Position numbers and translations under genes: made by a program
Notes under the pieces: generated by a model
Database searches by the model: none
What the model was told of the DNA's origin: nothing
What the model saw: the letters and a program-made list of their open reading frames with translations, nothing else
In this document: positions 41,907 to 49,696 of the stretch, in pieces
Position numbering within the stretch: position 1 is the stretch's first letter
Layout of the letters: every line of letters starts with the position of its first letter
Assembly (NCBI GenBank): GCA_017442825.1
Contig: JAFRYZ010000041.1
Location: forward strand, 1 to 64,000
Origin: Prevotella sp.
Lineage (GTDB): Bacteria; Bacteroidota; Bacteroidia; Bacteroidales; Bacteroidaceae
DNA: 64,000 nucleotides
Direction: 5' to 3'

Positions 41907-44634
41907 ATTTCCTACTTTTTGGTAAATAAATACTTACAGTAATCCAATCGCCATCTTGCGAAATAGAATAGTCACCATTATAATGTCTCACATTCTCGGC
42001 CACCTCATATCCACCGATGCCAGTACCACCTGTCTTTCCTGCATATTTTCTATTCTCACCATAACTCTCCTTAGTTAGTCCTTCTGGTAAAGGGTTTCCA
42101 TTATTCCGAAAGTCGATACGGTACATTTGTCTTTCCTTATCCCAGTTAAGTGCAATTTCTATTACACAATCTTTACTATTAATATATGTAAAGTCATCGA
42201 AGCCATGTTTCTTTGCGTTCTCGAGAATGTTTCTTACAATCTTCCCAAAGTTATATTCTGCAATGTCAACATAAGCCAAGCTACTTTCTGCCAGAGCAGC
42301 TTCTAACCTCTTATTCCGGCTCTTCTCGTCAAGTTTTTTCAATTCTTCTTGATGCTCCTTCCTATATTGGCGAATGGCATCATTCGAAATATTATTAGTA
42401 TATTTTATGGAACAGACATCAGCCCCAAAGTATTCTCGATAATTTCTTAAACTGTAGTCGATATCAAAAGGTGATGCCTCACCATACGTATTCTCTTCAT
42501 TAAGACGCTCAACATCTTCTGAGAGATATAATCGATGAGTCTTGATCACAGCCAATCTATCATTCAAGAACTTTTTTACCTCTTCTGAAGAATCCATATC
42601 ATTGATAAAACGTTCCATGCGACGAACAGCAGAACTAATTTGTTGACTGTGTTTTCGCATCGTATGCTGATAATTTTCCAGTTTAGATTTATACTTTTCT
42701 TGCTCTGCTGTATAATTGCTTCTCATATTAGCAATAACGGTCATTTCCTTTTTCATTCTAGAAAATTCATCACTAATTATTCGTTTATCCGTAGGAACAA
42801 GTATGTCGTCTAAATGATCATCCAACCCAAATTCCGTATATGCCTGTATTTGTCTGTGAACAATCGGCAGCCTGAGAATAGCAACGAGGGTTAAAGCATC
42901 AACACCATCATTAAGAACGAAAGCCTTGATTCCAAATCCTATAGCCATTGGCGTTTTTGCTCCACGTACGATAGCTATATCAATTCCACTCTGAGATGAT
43001 CTAAATAGCACGGCATCTTTCGAGCCATCAAGATATGTGCATCTACGATAATTATAGACCCGACCACCTTTTTTAGTGTATAGCTGTGCTAAAAAATTAT
43101 CTATGAAGTTACCAGATGTGCTAAATCCATAATCCTCAGAACCCTCAACATATTCCGGATTGTTTGGACATTCCGCTTTTTTTATTGTCGATACATCAAG
43201 TTCTCCTTTGAATAAATTGGACAAATCATTCAATTCAACCCATGGCGTATCTTCTGGAAGATTGAACTTCAATGTACTTATGCGAGTTGATGCAAGGGTG
43301 CCAAATTTTGATAAAGGCTGAGGTTTTTCTTCATCTAAAGGCTTCTCTACTACGTATGCCTGTGGTACAAGAAACTCAACATTGAGTTTTTGTGTTGGGA
43401 CAGAAACCATCTTGCGCAGTCCTGTTTCGCCTTCTTTTCCACAATTACCCAGCATCTCTTCGAAGGAGAGCAAATCGAGAACCTCCTTAAAGTTTTTATG
43501 ATTAGTTTTTTTACCAGCAAAACGTGCATCAATCAAAGTAGTTTTGTGGTATTTCCTTCCTTTTTTAGCTATGAGCATACAGAAATCTTCACGAAGATTA
43601 TTTTTGCTCATAACAGAAGGTAGTTGGATAATTTCTGTCAATGAATTATCCTTGATAAGTTTCTCCCATAAAGGACGTAAAGAGTAAAAAGAGTTACTTG
43701 CCCACAAGTGTTCTTTAGGCAAGACCAGTGCAAAAATCCCCCCTTCAGAGAGATTGTCATACGAGACAAAAAGCCTTTTAATAGTTTCGGCATCACTAGG
43801 AAAATTACTATGCAATTCGGAAACTTGTTCTGGAATAGCATTAGGTATCCATGGGATGAAAGAAATTACAGCATCATATTTTACTGGAATTTGACTATCA
43901 ACGATAACCGTCGAATCAATAGAATTTGCAAAGAGGACAATCTTCATCCATGCTGTCATGAGGTTAACTTCGCCCTTGCCTAACCTAATGTTTGATTCTT
44001 CAAGGCATTTCTCACTGAAAGTATTATACCTTTTAGTATAAGAAGCATAGCTATCCTCACAAATGAATTTACAATCTGGATAGATTAAAGGAATTTGAGC
44101 AAATCCTGTAAAAGGATTGTAGATGGTGGAACCAACAGGAATATCAACACGGTTCTTCACCAAATGTAGCAATTCCTCGGGAATAAGTTGCCAGTCCTTC
44201 TCATCATCACGATCAATACAATCGATATCATCACATGGAGTCTGAATGATATAGTTGACCATCTCTTTGAAATGCGATTTCAAGAATGTTTCTTCATCTT
44301 CAGTAAAAATGGTCTTATCATAAACCTCAGGCAAAAGTTGGTCCAGCACATCTTGTTCTGCATTCTCGCCTGCAACTTTTTGATAAAAAAAACCAAGCAA
44401 TTGTTCATTGGTTCTTAAATAATCAATATCGTCTTCTGAGATTTGAATATCAAGGACCATACCACCTTTTTGCGACAATTCATATGCTTCCTCTATCTCC
44501 CGATCATATTGTGCTTTATAGTCTTCAGCCAACTCCTTAGCTTTAATACTCCCTTTTCCCACCTTAGTGCGATATAGTTCTACGAGGTTAATCACTCTCT
44601 GCTGAATCTCTGCTGTGTTCTGTGCGTTCTGCAT
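41890..44634 (-). CDS. N6-methylase-like / S-subunit-like sensor histidine kinase
   Basis: 914 aa in one chain. Residues ~130-400 follow the HsdM-type methylase order: motif I region STIYNPFTGFAQ (169-180), acidic FICED (190-194), and YDAVISFIPWIP (253-264) where active enzymes have NPP(F/Y). The catalytic motif is thus lost. Residues ~410-620 resemble a type I specificity region (PWVELNDLSNLFKGE, RSSQSGIDIAIVRGAKTPMAIGFG). A coiled coil and possible H-box (QHTMRKHSQQI, His657 or His662) precede a GHKL ATPase (N-box IVRNILENAKKHGF, G1 DFRNNGNPLP, G2 GGTGIGGYEV). It looks like a cytosolic DNA-reading kinase, not a methyltransferase. Confidence 0.8.
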   Translation of the reverse strand: MQNAQNTAEIQQRVINLVELYRTKVGKGSIKAKELAEDYKAQYDREIEEAYELSQKGGMVLDIQISEDDIDYLRTNEQLLGFFYQKVAGENAEQDVLDQLLPEVYDKTIFTEDEETFLKSHFKEMVNYIIQTPCDDIDCIDRDDEKDWQLIPEELLHLVKNRVDIPVGSTIYNPFTGFAQIPLIYPDCKFICEDSYASYTKRYNTFSEKCLEESNIRLGKGEVNLMTAWMKIVLFANSIDSTVIVDSQIPVKYDAVISFIPWIPNAIPEQVSELHSNFPSDAETIKRLFVSYDNLSEGGIFALVLPKEHLWASNSFYSLRPLWEKLIKDNSLTEIIQLPSVMSKNNLREDFCMLIAKKGRKYHKTTLIDARFAGKKTNHKNFKEVLDLLSFEEMLGNCGKEGETGLRKMVSVPTQKLNVEFLVPQAYVVEKPLDEEKPQPLSKFGTLASTRISTLKFNLPEDTPWVELNDLSNLFKGELDVSTIKKAECPNNPEYVEGSEDYGFSTSGNFIDNFLAQLYTKKGGRVYNYRRCTYLDGSKDAVLFRSSQSGIDIAIVRGAKTPMAIGFGIKAFVLNDGVDALTLVAILRLPIVHRQIQAYTEFGLDDHLDDILVPTDKRIISDEFSRMKKEMTVIANMRSNYTAEQEKYKSKLENYQHTMRKHSQQISSAVRRMERFINDMDSSEEVKKFLNDRLAVIKTHRLYLSEDVERLNEENTYGEASPFDIDYSLRNYREYFGADVCSIKYTNNISNDAIRQYRKEHQEELKKLDEKSRNKRLEAALAESSLAYVDIAEYNFGKIVRNILENAKKHGFDDFTYINSKDCVIEIALNWDKERQMYRIDFRNNGNPLPEGLTKESYGENRKYAGKTGGTGIGGYEVAENVRHYNGDYSISQDGDWITVSIYLPKSRKYGERL

Positions 44635-44695
44635 AGTCTCTTGTGTTTTTGTTGGTTAGTACTCTCTGTTCTGCATTTGTGTCCCAAATGCGCTG

Positions 44696-44766
44696 CAAAG
44701 GTATAACCTGATTTTAATTGCTACAAGCATTTTTGTCTCGTAAATGGTTCCGTTCCGCTTGGAACC
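44696..44766 (-). promoter_or_regulatory. GGTTCC-N9-GGAACC operator plus promoter (type 1)
   Basis: The element (44746-44766) ends 42 bp upstream of the minus-strand -7 box TACCTTTG (44696-44703) of the methylase-like kinase operon. ACAAAAATGCTTGT between them is shared with the 40705-40775 promoter. Confidence 0.82.
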
Positions 44767-44792
44767 GTTTTTTTCTGTTCGAATTGCACATT

Positions 44793-45983
44793 CTATTCTT
44801 GACCTCCCAACTCTTCATTTATGAACTTCTCAAGCGTGGACTTGTCTGGCAACTGGAGCATGTAGGTGGAAACAAACAGGTTGTTGTCCATACCGGCTAT
44901 GGCATACTCCACCATCTTCTTGCCTTTGCGGGTGCAGAGAAGAATCCCGACAGGAGGAATGTCGCCAGGATGCATCTCGTTTTCCTTATAATAAGATACG
45001 TACGCATTAAGCTGACCTAAATATTCGTGCTTAAACTCGTCATTCTTCAATTCCACGATGACATTGCAATGAAGGATACGATTGTAGAATACAAGGTCAG
45101 CAAAATAGTATTCGTCATCAATTATCATACGTTTCTGCTTGTCTTCAAAGCAGAAACCTTTGCCGAGTTCCAAGAGGAAGTCTTGCAAATGATCTATGAG
45201 TGCCTGCTCTAAATCATCTTCAGTAACAGCATCTTTTGCATTCAAGCCCAAGAACTCGAAAGTGAATGGTTGGCGAATGGTGAGAGCTGGCGAGATGGTT
45301 TCTGGCTTGATGGAAGCGAGTAACTTCTTAGGATCTTTGCTCACTCCACTTCGGAAATAGAGGTTGGTTGCTATCTGGCGACGCAGTTCCTTGACAGACC
45401 ATGTACCTTTAATACACTCCGTTTCGTAGAAGAAACGAGCCAAAGGATCTTTCTGAGTCATAATCTCACAGAGATGTGAAAATGGAAGTCGCTCTATTAT
45501 TAATTTGGCAGGTGTCGCAAATTCATCCGATGGCATCGGATGAATTCCCAACGAATCGTTCTCCAATTCATCCGATACTGTCGGATGAATCTTCTTAATC
45601 AATTTGTGCGATGCTGTCGCACGAATTGGCAATAGTTCTGCAATTTGTGGATAAAGATTGTAAAAAGTTCGTGAATTTCGGAAAAGAGTTTCATTCAACC
45701 CTTTCGTATTCAAGCGCTCTTCTAACCGTTTCAGCAATCGCTCACCATACTTCGCCTTATCACTTCCCTTCTGCTCGTACTCCACAATGTAACAGCCTAT
45801 AAGCCAGTTGCGCAGAGTTGCCATCTGATTGATTGACTTGACAGCACCAGCTTGGGCAGACTGATGGGTCTGTAGAATTGATGCTGACAATTCTTCAAAT
45901 GAAGGAGTAGTCTTTTCTTGCCATCCATCAGCTATGATTGAGAGTTGCTTTGTATTCGAGTCCATTACATTATTTTCTTCCAT
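44793..45983 (-). CDS. DUF1016/YhcG-type PD-(D/E)XK nuclease-domain protein
   Basis: 396 aa. The N-terminal DUF1016 helical domain (about 40-120, RNWLIGCYIVEYEQKGSDKAKYGERLL) is followed by a Ser/Pro/Asp-rich linker (about 122-160), a middle helical part and a C-terminal PD-(D/E)XK nuclease fold (DEYYFADLVFYN, VIVELKNDEFKHEYLGQLNAYV, ILLCTRKGKKMVEYA). Such proteins often sit inside type I restriction loci and may be nucleases of mobile or defence DNA; the role is not settled. The gene overlaps the WYL gene by 14 nt. The linker is encoded by three 27-bp DNA palindromes. Confidence 0.9.
   Translation of the reverse strand: MEENNVMDSNTKQLSIIADGWQEKTTPSFEELSASILQTHQSAQAGAVKSINQMATLRNWLIGCYIVEYEQKGSDKAKYGERLLKRLEERLNTKGLNETLFRNSRTFYNLYPQIAELLPIRATASHKLIKKIHPTVSDELENDSLGIHPMPSDEFATPAKLIIERLPFSHLCEIMTQKDPLARFFYETECIKGTWSVKELRRQIATNLYFRSGVSKDPKKLLASIKPETISPALTIRQPFTFEFLGLNAKDAVTEDDLEQALIDHLQDFLLELGKGFCFEDKQKRMIIDDEYYFADLVFYNRILHCNVIVELKNDEFKHEYLGQLNAYVSYYKENEMHPGDIPPVGILLCTRKGKKMVEYAIAGMDNNLFVSTYMLQLPDKSTLEKFINEELGGQE
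45520..45627. repeat. Three 27-bp palindromes encoding the DUF1016 linker
   Basis: Units at 45520-45546, 45565-45591 and 45601-45627 have 11-bp arms (AATTCATCCGA with TCGGATGAATT; the third is AATTTGTGCGA with TCGCACGAATT) and 5-nt spacers TGGCA, TACTG and TGCTG. All stay in frame and encode the HPMPSDEF-type linker. Confidence 0.8.
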
Positions 45984-47067
45984 TTGTATATTCTTCTAAT
46001 TGTTTCGTAAGAATCGCTGTGATTTGCTCTCGCAAAGAATACGGTGCCATCACTTCGAGATATTGACCGTATGCAAGGATCTTTCCACAAAGTTCGCGAT
46101 TTGGTTCTATCGTCAAAGAAATCTCTCCATAACAGCCGTCCTCATGCTCGCCAAAAGCAAGTGATTCCTCCTGAGAATGGTGTAGTGGCTTTGTCAGTAA
46201 AAGGCCGTGTTGGTATCTTGTTTTTGTTCGAATAACAACGTCTTCTACATGTGCACCTGCCTCATGAGTTACACCTATTATATTATTAAAGTACTCTTGA
46301 TAGAAACCATTTTCAGCTGGGATATATTCAACATCTCTAACGATGGTTACTTCGCCGAGAATTCTGTCCAACGGAACATTATAGGCTTTAAAAGGTTCAC
46401 GGTCTGCTTCGCCAAAGACAAACCATCGCCCATTATATTCTTTGATGTATTGAGGATGAAACGTCAAGGTAAAAGCATCCTGCCCAAATGGGTGATAGGT
46501 GAAACGTAATACATGATGGTCTGTGATAGCGGTATAGAACTCCGGAAGCAAATGAATGTTGGTTAGATTCTGTTCAAGACTGGAGCGGATGAACATATTA
46601 CCTCCTTCAGCGGCTCGATTCGTATCAAGCAACAACTGGGTGTTCTCAAAGAAAGAAGAAAACCAGCTAAAAGGTAAAATGCCAGCAGAAGCCTTACAGA
46701 ATGCAACATAGTCTTCTAAAGACTTTTGTACAACAGCCTTACGTTCTTCAGCCAAAGGGTCATCTTTTTCACCAACATATCTGTAAGTTTTACCTTTGCC
46801 CGTCTTGCCGTTATCTTCAATACATCCTGGACTTACCGTTTCCAAAGCTCTGATTATCTCAGATGAAGCCTTTTTTAAATCTCCATAATATTTCTCCCCA
46901 GACAAAGTTTTTGTCGGGTTATTGTCATAAAAGCCTTTAGGATATCCTCTCTTAATACACATGATGTCTGCAAGTGAGATGTAGTCTCGCTTCATCAATT
47001 CATCATATAGAATATTCACGAATATTGTTTTTACGCCAATTCCAGCAAAGATATTCCTAGTAGGCAT
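45970..47067 (-). CDS. WYL-domain transcriptional regulator
   Basis: 365 aa from ATG 47067. The ORF to 47103 is rejected because the -7 box lies at 47090-47097. An N-terminal helical, winged-helix-like part precedes the WYL domain (about 195-280, including LRFTYHPFGQDAFTLTFHPQYIKEYNGRWFVFGEADREPFKAYNVPLDRI) and the WCX C-terminal extension (NRELCGKILAYGQYLEVMAP). WYL proteins bind ligands, often nucleic acids or nucleotides, and control defence and mobile-element genes. It shares a transcript with the DUF1016 nuclease gene. Autoregulation through the palindrome at 47140 is inferred. Confidence 0.88.
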   Translation of the reverse strand: MPTRNIFAGIGVKTIFVNILYDELMKRDYISLADIMCIKRGYPKGFYDNNPTKTLSGEKYYGDLKKASSEIIRALETVSPGCIEDNGKTGKGKTYRYVGEKDDPLAEERKAVVQKSLEDYVAFCKASAGILPFSWFSSFFENTQLLLDTNRAAEGGNMFIRSSLEQNLTNIHLLPEFYTAITDHHVLRFTYHPFGQDAFTLTFHPQYIKEYNGRWFVFGEADREPFKAYNVPLDRILGEVTIVRDVEYIPAENGFYQEYFNNIIGVTHEAGAHVEDVVIRTKTRYQHGLLLTKPLHHSQEESLAFGEHEDGCYGEISLTIEPNRELCGKILAYGQYLEVMAPYSLREQITAILTKQLEEYTNGRK

Positions 47068-47089
47068 GATAATAGATTTTAGGACAATG

Positions 47090-47198
47090 CAAAGATACAA
47101 CAAATCTATTTAAAACGACTATTATCTTTTTAATTATTTTTCCACAAGCCTTGTGATTTGATTTTTCTTGGAAATAATATTTGGCAGGTATAATTTTG
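47090..47198. promoter_or_regulatory. Divergent promoters around a shared type 2 palindrome
   Basis: The half-degenerate palindrome TTCCACAAGCCTTGTGATT (47140-47158) lies 32 bp before the rightward -7 box TAATTTTG (47191-47198, tandem-repeat protein gene) and 42 bp before the leftward -7 box TATCTTTG (47090-47097, WYL gene). The 10-bp difference is one DNA turn, so both promoters see the site on the same face. Confidence 0.75.
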
Positions 47199-47235
47199 CA
47201 AACAAAAAGAAGTATAACTCAAAAACAAAGGGATT

Positions 47236-47730
47236 ATGAAAAAGTTAATGATGACATTGATGGCTGTCGTATTCGCCATCACAGCTAACGCACAGTACAG
47301 CTCTACCTATTATAACCAGTATGGTGGCAGTATCGGCTCGTCAACGACACGTTCCAACTATGGCGGAGGTTACACCACAAACTACTACGACCAGTATGGA
47401 AGTAGTACGGGAAGTGCTACTACCCGTTCTAATTACGGCGGAGGGACTACGACGAACTATTATGACCAATACGGTGGCAGTACAGGGAGTGCTAGAACTC
47501 GCTCCAACTATGGTGGTGGCTACACAACGAATTACTATGATCAGTACGGTGGCAGCGCAGGCAGTTCCACAACCCGTTCTAACTATGGTGGAGGAACGAC
47601 CACCAACTACTATGACCAGTACGGAAGCAGTATCGGTTCCTCAACAACTCGCTCCAATTATGGGGGTGGTACAACCACAACTTATTATGATGCTTACGGC
47701 AATAATATCGGCTCAAGTTACGACAGGTAA
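47236..47730 (+). CDS. Secreted tandem-repeat protein rich in Gly, Tyr, Ser, Thr
   Basis: 164 aa: a signal peptide (MKKLMMTLMAVVFAITANA) then six imperfect ~24-aa repeats with the core TTNYYDQYGGSTGS.TTRSNYGG. The lack of hydrophobic core suggests a disordered or fibrous surface protein, but no family is recognised. It is transcribed divergently from the WYL regulator and under the shared palindrome. A hairpin at 47743-47790 follows. Confidence 0.75.
   Translation: MKKLMMTLMAVVFAITANAQYSSTYYNQYGGSIGSSTTRSNYGGGYTTNYYDQYGSSTGSATTRSNYGGGTTTNYYDQYGGSTGSARTRSNYGGGYTTNYYDQYGGSAGSSTTRSNYGGGTTTNYYDQYGSSIGSSTTRSNYGGGTTTTYYDAYGNNIGSSYDR
47300..47700 (+). repeat. 72-bp tandem repeats in the secreted protein gene
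   Basis: Units run in steps of 72 bp and keep the AACTA(C/T)TATGA(C/T)CAGTA core. The copies differ mostly at third codon positions, which shows selection on the protein repeat rather than very recent DNA expansion. Confidence 0.8.
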
Positions 47731-47742
47731 TCAACCTGAAAT

Positions 47743-47790
47743 GAAATTGCATAGCAGCAGAGTTGCATCTGCACTATGCAATTTTGGGTA
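47743..47790 (+). terminator. Likely terminator after the tandem-repeat gene
   Basis: AAATTGCATAG (47744-47754) and CTATGCAATTT (47774-47784) form an 11-bp stem with an internal loop and are followed by a short T-rich stretch. Confidence 0.6.
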
Positions 47791-47898
47791 TTAGCCAAAA
47801 ATTATGTTCTTCAAGTTCTCATGGTATTCTTGGATGCAACCGAATTAGAATAACTTAAATCATATTGTAACAACAAAAAAGTATAAGGAGAAATGAAA

Positions 47899-48309
47899 AT
47901 GAAAAAGATGAGAAAAACTTTGGTAACAGCATTAGTTTGTGGATGCTTCCTTAATGTGCAGGCACAGAGTGTGCCTTTGCCAACAGTTGATTTATATGAT
48001 TCTGGCATGATGAACATGGCCATCCAGTCTCACGCTCAAACGTATGGAATCCGAAAACAGAATTATGAAATGTATGTTGATATGGCTTTTGAAGCAGCAA
48101 AAAATGATGAATGGAGAAATGTGCTCATATATACAGAAAGCGCACTGGACACAGGCTTTTGGAATGCTGAACTTTATTTCATGCGTGGAAAAGCCTATGA
48201 AAGACTTGGATATCTCAAGGAGGCACAGAAAGAATATAAAACAGCAAAACGCAAGGGAAGCATATATGCAGCTGATGCCCTGGAACTATTGAAAGCAAAA
48301 ATGAAATAA
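47899..48309 (+). CDS. Small secreted TPR-like protein
   Basis: 136 aa from ATG 47899. An AAGGAG box (47885-47890) is at a good Shine-Dalgarno distance from this ATG, while the ATG at 47893 is only 2 nt away from it. The signal peptide ends near NVQAQ. The mature part holds about three helices with a TPR pattern (YVDMAFEAAKNDEWRNVLIYTESAL, AELYFMRGKAYERLGYLKEAQKEYKTAK). A clear Shine-Dalgarno is unusual here. Function unknown. Confidence 0.72.
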   Translation: MKKMRKTLVTALVCGCFLNVQAQSVPLPTVDLYDSGMMNMAIQSHAQTYGIRKQNYEMYVDMAFEAAKNDEWRNVLIYTESALDTGFWNAELYFMRGKAYERLGYLKEAQKEYKTAKRKGSIYAADALELLKAKMK

Positions 48310-48318
48310 CACCTTTAC

Positions 48319-48417
48319 TTATAAAGCCATGAAGACATCAGAATCCCACTCGACCTCTTCAGGGATTTCTAACCAGACGACCAGCCCATTGTCTTTTATC
48401 TTGTACACTTCCTGCAT
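48319..48417 (-). pseudogene. Truncated copy of the 70-aa gene at 50577
   Basis: About 100 bp match the start of the 50577-50789 gene with few changes (same MQEVYKIKDNGLVVWL start), but the frame stops after 32 codons at a TAA and the rest of the gene is absent. The neighbouring gene order suggests a local duplication around the 48-51 kb segment. Confidence 0.65.
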
Positions 48418-48470
48418 AGCTTCATAAATAGCGTCTATAGATGGTTTTCATTCATGCATATCATAGGATG

Positions 48471-49637
48471 CTATTCCTCCCAAGTAATCAGTTCCCTGTC
48501 GAGGGGTATGGCATACTGCAGGCCGCGCTCGCCTGTAATGATGTAGTGGTTGGCAAGGTGTTCGTCGAATTTTTCTATGAATGCTTTTCTTATGCGTGCT
48601 ATATTTTCATTCAACGCATTGCCCACAGGATTGACGACTTTGGTGATGGTGAGGTTGATCCGGGCTTCGTCTGTATGGGGACGCAGTTGCCGGTAGATGT
48701 TGAGAAGTTCGTTGTAATGATCCTGCATGTGCTTGTAGATAATGCCGTTGGGATAGCGGAGGAACAGGAAATAGATGGCTTTGGGCAATGCTGCCATCTC
48801 GATTTCTATGTTATTGTAGTCGGGCAGGAAGATGCGATAGTCTGGCGTAATCGTCATGCGAGACAAGGGTTCCTGCTTGTCGATGAACTCGTGGATGGCC
48901 ATCAGGGAAACGCCCTCAAGCCTTAGTTTTTGAACGGTCAGACGGAGCTCTCGCAAGACTTTCTCAGTTTCCATCAGACTCTGTTCCTCTGCGTATTCTT
49001 CTTCTGTTTTTTGGAGGTCAACATCATCCTCTGGCATTTCGAGCTTCTTGTTGAAACGATTGAAAAGTCCTTCAAGAAATCTCTTTTTGCTGCTGGATGT
49101 TTCAACCTGACCGCAACAGTGTGGAGCATGGAAATCTTCCGATTGGTAATAGCAGACTCGTTCTTGCACGATTTCCCGATGATATGCATCACGCATTTGC
49201 TCCACCCACTGCACCAGGTCGTCAACAGATTTCGACTGACTGAAATCTATGTCCGACAACGGCACCTGCAAGAACATGACTTCTCCATTGCCTCCCTTCT
49301 GGTTTCCCTCGAAGACAAGCGATGGCTGAAGATTCTTCCTCGTGTCATCGTCGGAGAGATAAGGAACCAAAGCATTACTCTGCACCTTCGTCGTCAGCAG
49401 CTGAGAAGACAGGTAGGGAGCATAATACCTGACTTTTGCTTCAATATCATGTTCGCGCAACAAGTATGGCAGATAGTAGAAATCCATACCGTTATCGGCA
49501 AACATGGATTTCAAATCAGAATAGTTACTTTGTATAAAATTGTTTACATCCGCGTCATAGCCGTTCTCGATGTAAAACACCTGATTGCGACTAGGCTGAA
49601 ATGGTAAATCCTTAAATAATAGTTGGTTTACTGCCAT
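48471..49637 (-). CDS. Shared C-terminal-module protein, long form
   Basis: 388 aa. The N-terminal ~190 residues are unrecognised (FQPSRNQVFYIENGYDADVNNF). An acidic linker follows (DDVDLQKTEEEYAEEQ, about 205-225). The C-terminal ~140 residues carry the module shared with the 30636 and 34391 genes: MTITPDYRIFLPD, MAALPKAIYFLFLRYPNGI, GNALNENIARIRKAF, YIITGERGLQYAIPLDRELITWEE. It lies 60 bp after the VWA gene and is probably co-transcribed with it from a type 2 palindrome promoter. Confidence 0.72.
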   Translation of the reverse strand: MAVNQLLFKDLPFQPSRNQVFYIENGYDADVNNFIQSNYSDLKSMFADNGMDFYYLPYLLREHDIEAKVRYYAPYLSSQLLTTKVQSNALVPYLSDDDTRKNLQPSLVFEGNQKGGNGEVMFLQVPLSDIDFSQSKSVDDLVQWVEQMRDAYHREIVQERVCYYQSEDFHAPHCCGQVETSSSKKRFLEGLFNRFNKKLEMPEDDVDLQKTEEEYAEEQSLMETEKVLRELRLTVQKLRLEGVSLMAIHEFIDKQEPLSRMTITPDYRIFLPDYNNIEIEMAALPKAIYFLFLRYPNGIIYKHMQDHYNELLNIYRQLRPHTDEARINLTITKVVNPVGNALNENIARIRKAFIEKFDEHLANHYIITGERGLQYAIPLDRELITWEE

Positions 49638-49696
49638 AACTTTATGTGTTGTTTGTGCGCTGGCAATGACTTATTGCCAGCGCAAGGGTTAAGATG

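Noticed and set aside
41890-44634. An ordinary type I methyltransferase subunit
   Set aside because: The NPP(F/Y) motif is missing and the C-terminus is a full histidine-kinase ATPase; no HsdR or separate HsdS gene is nearby.
45520-45627. Transcription terminators within the nuclease gene
   Set aside because: The palindromes are in the middle of an intact frame, lack T-runs, and encode a linker.
47236-47730. A CRISPR array
   Set aside because: The repeats are contiguous, 72 bp long, coding and lack unique spacers.
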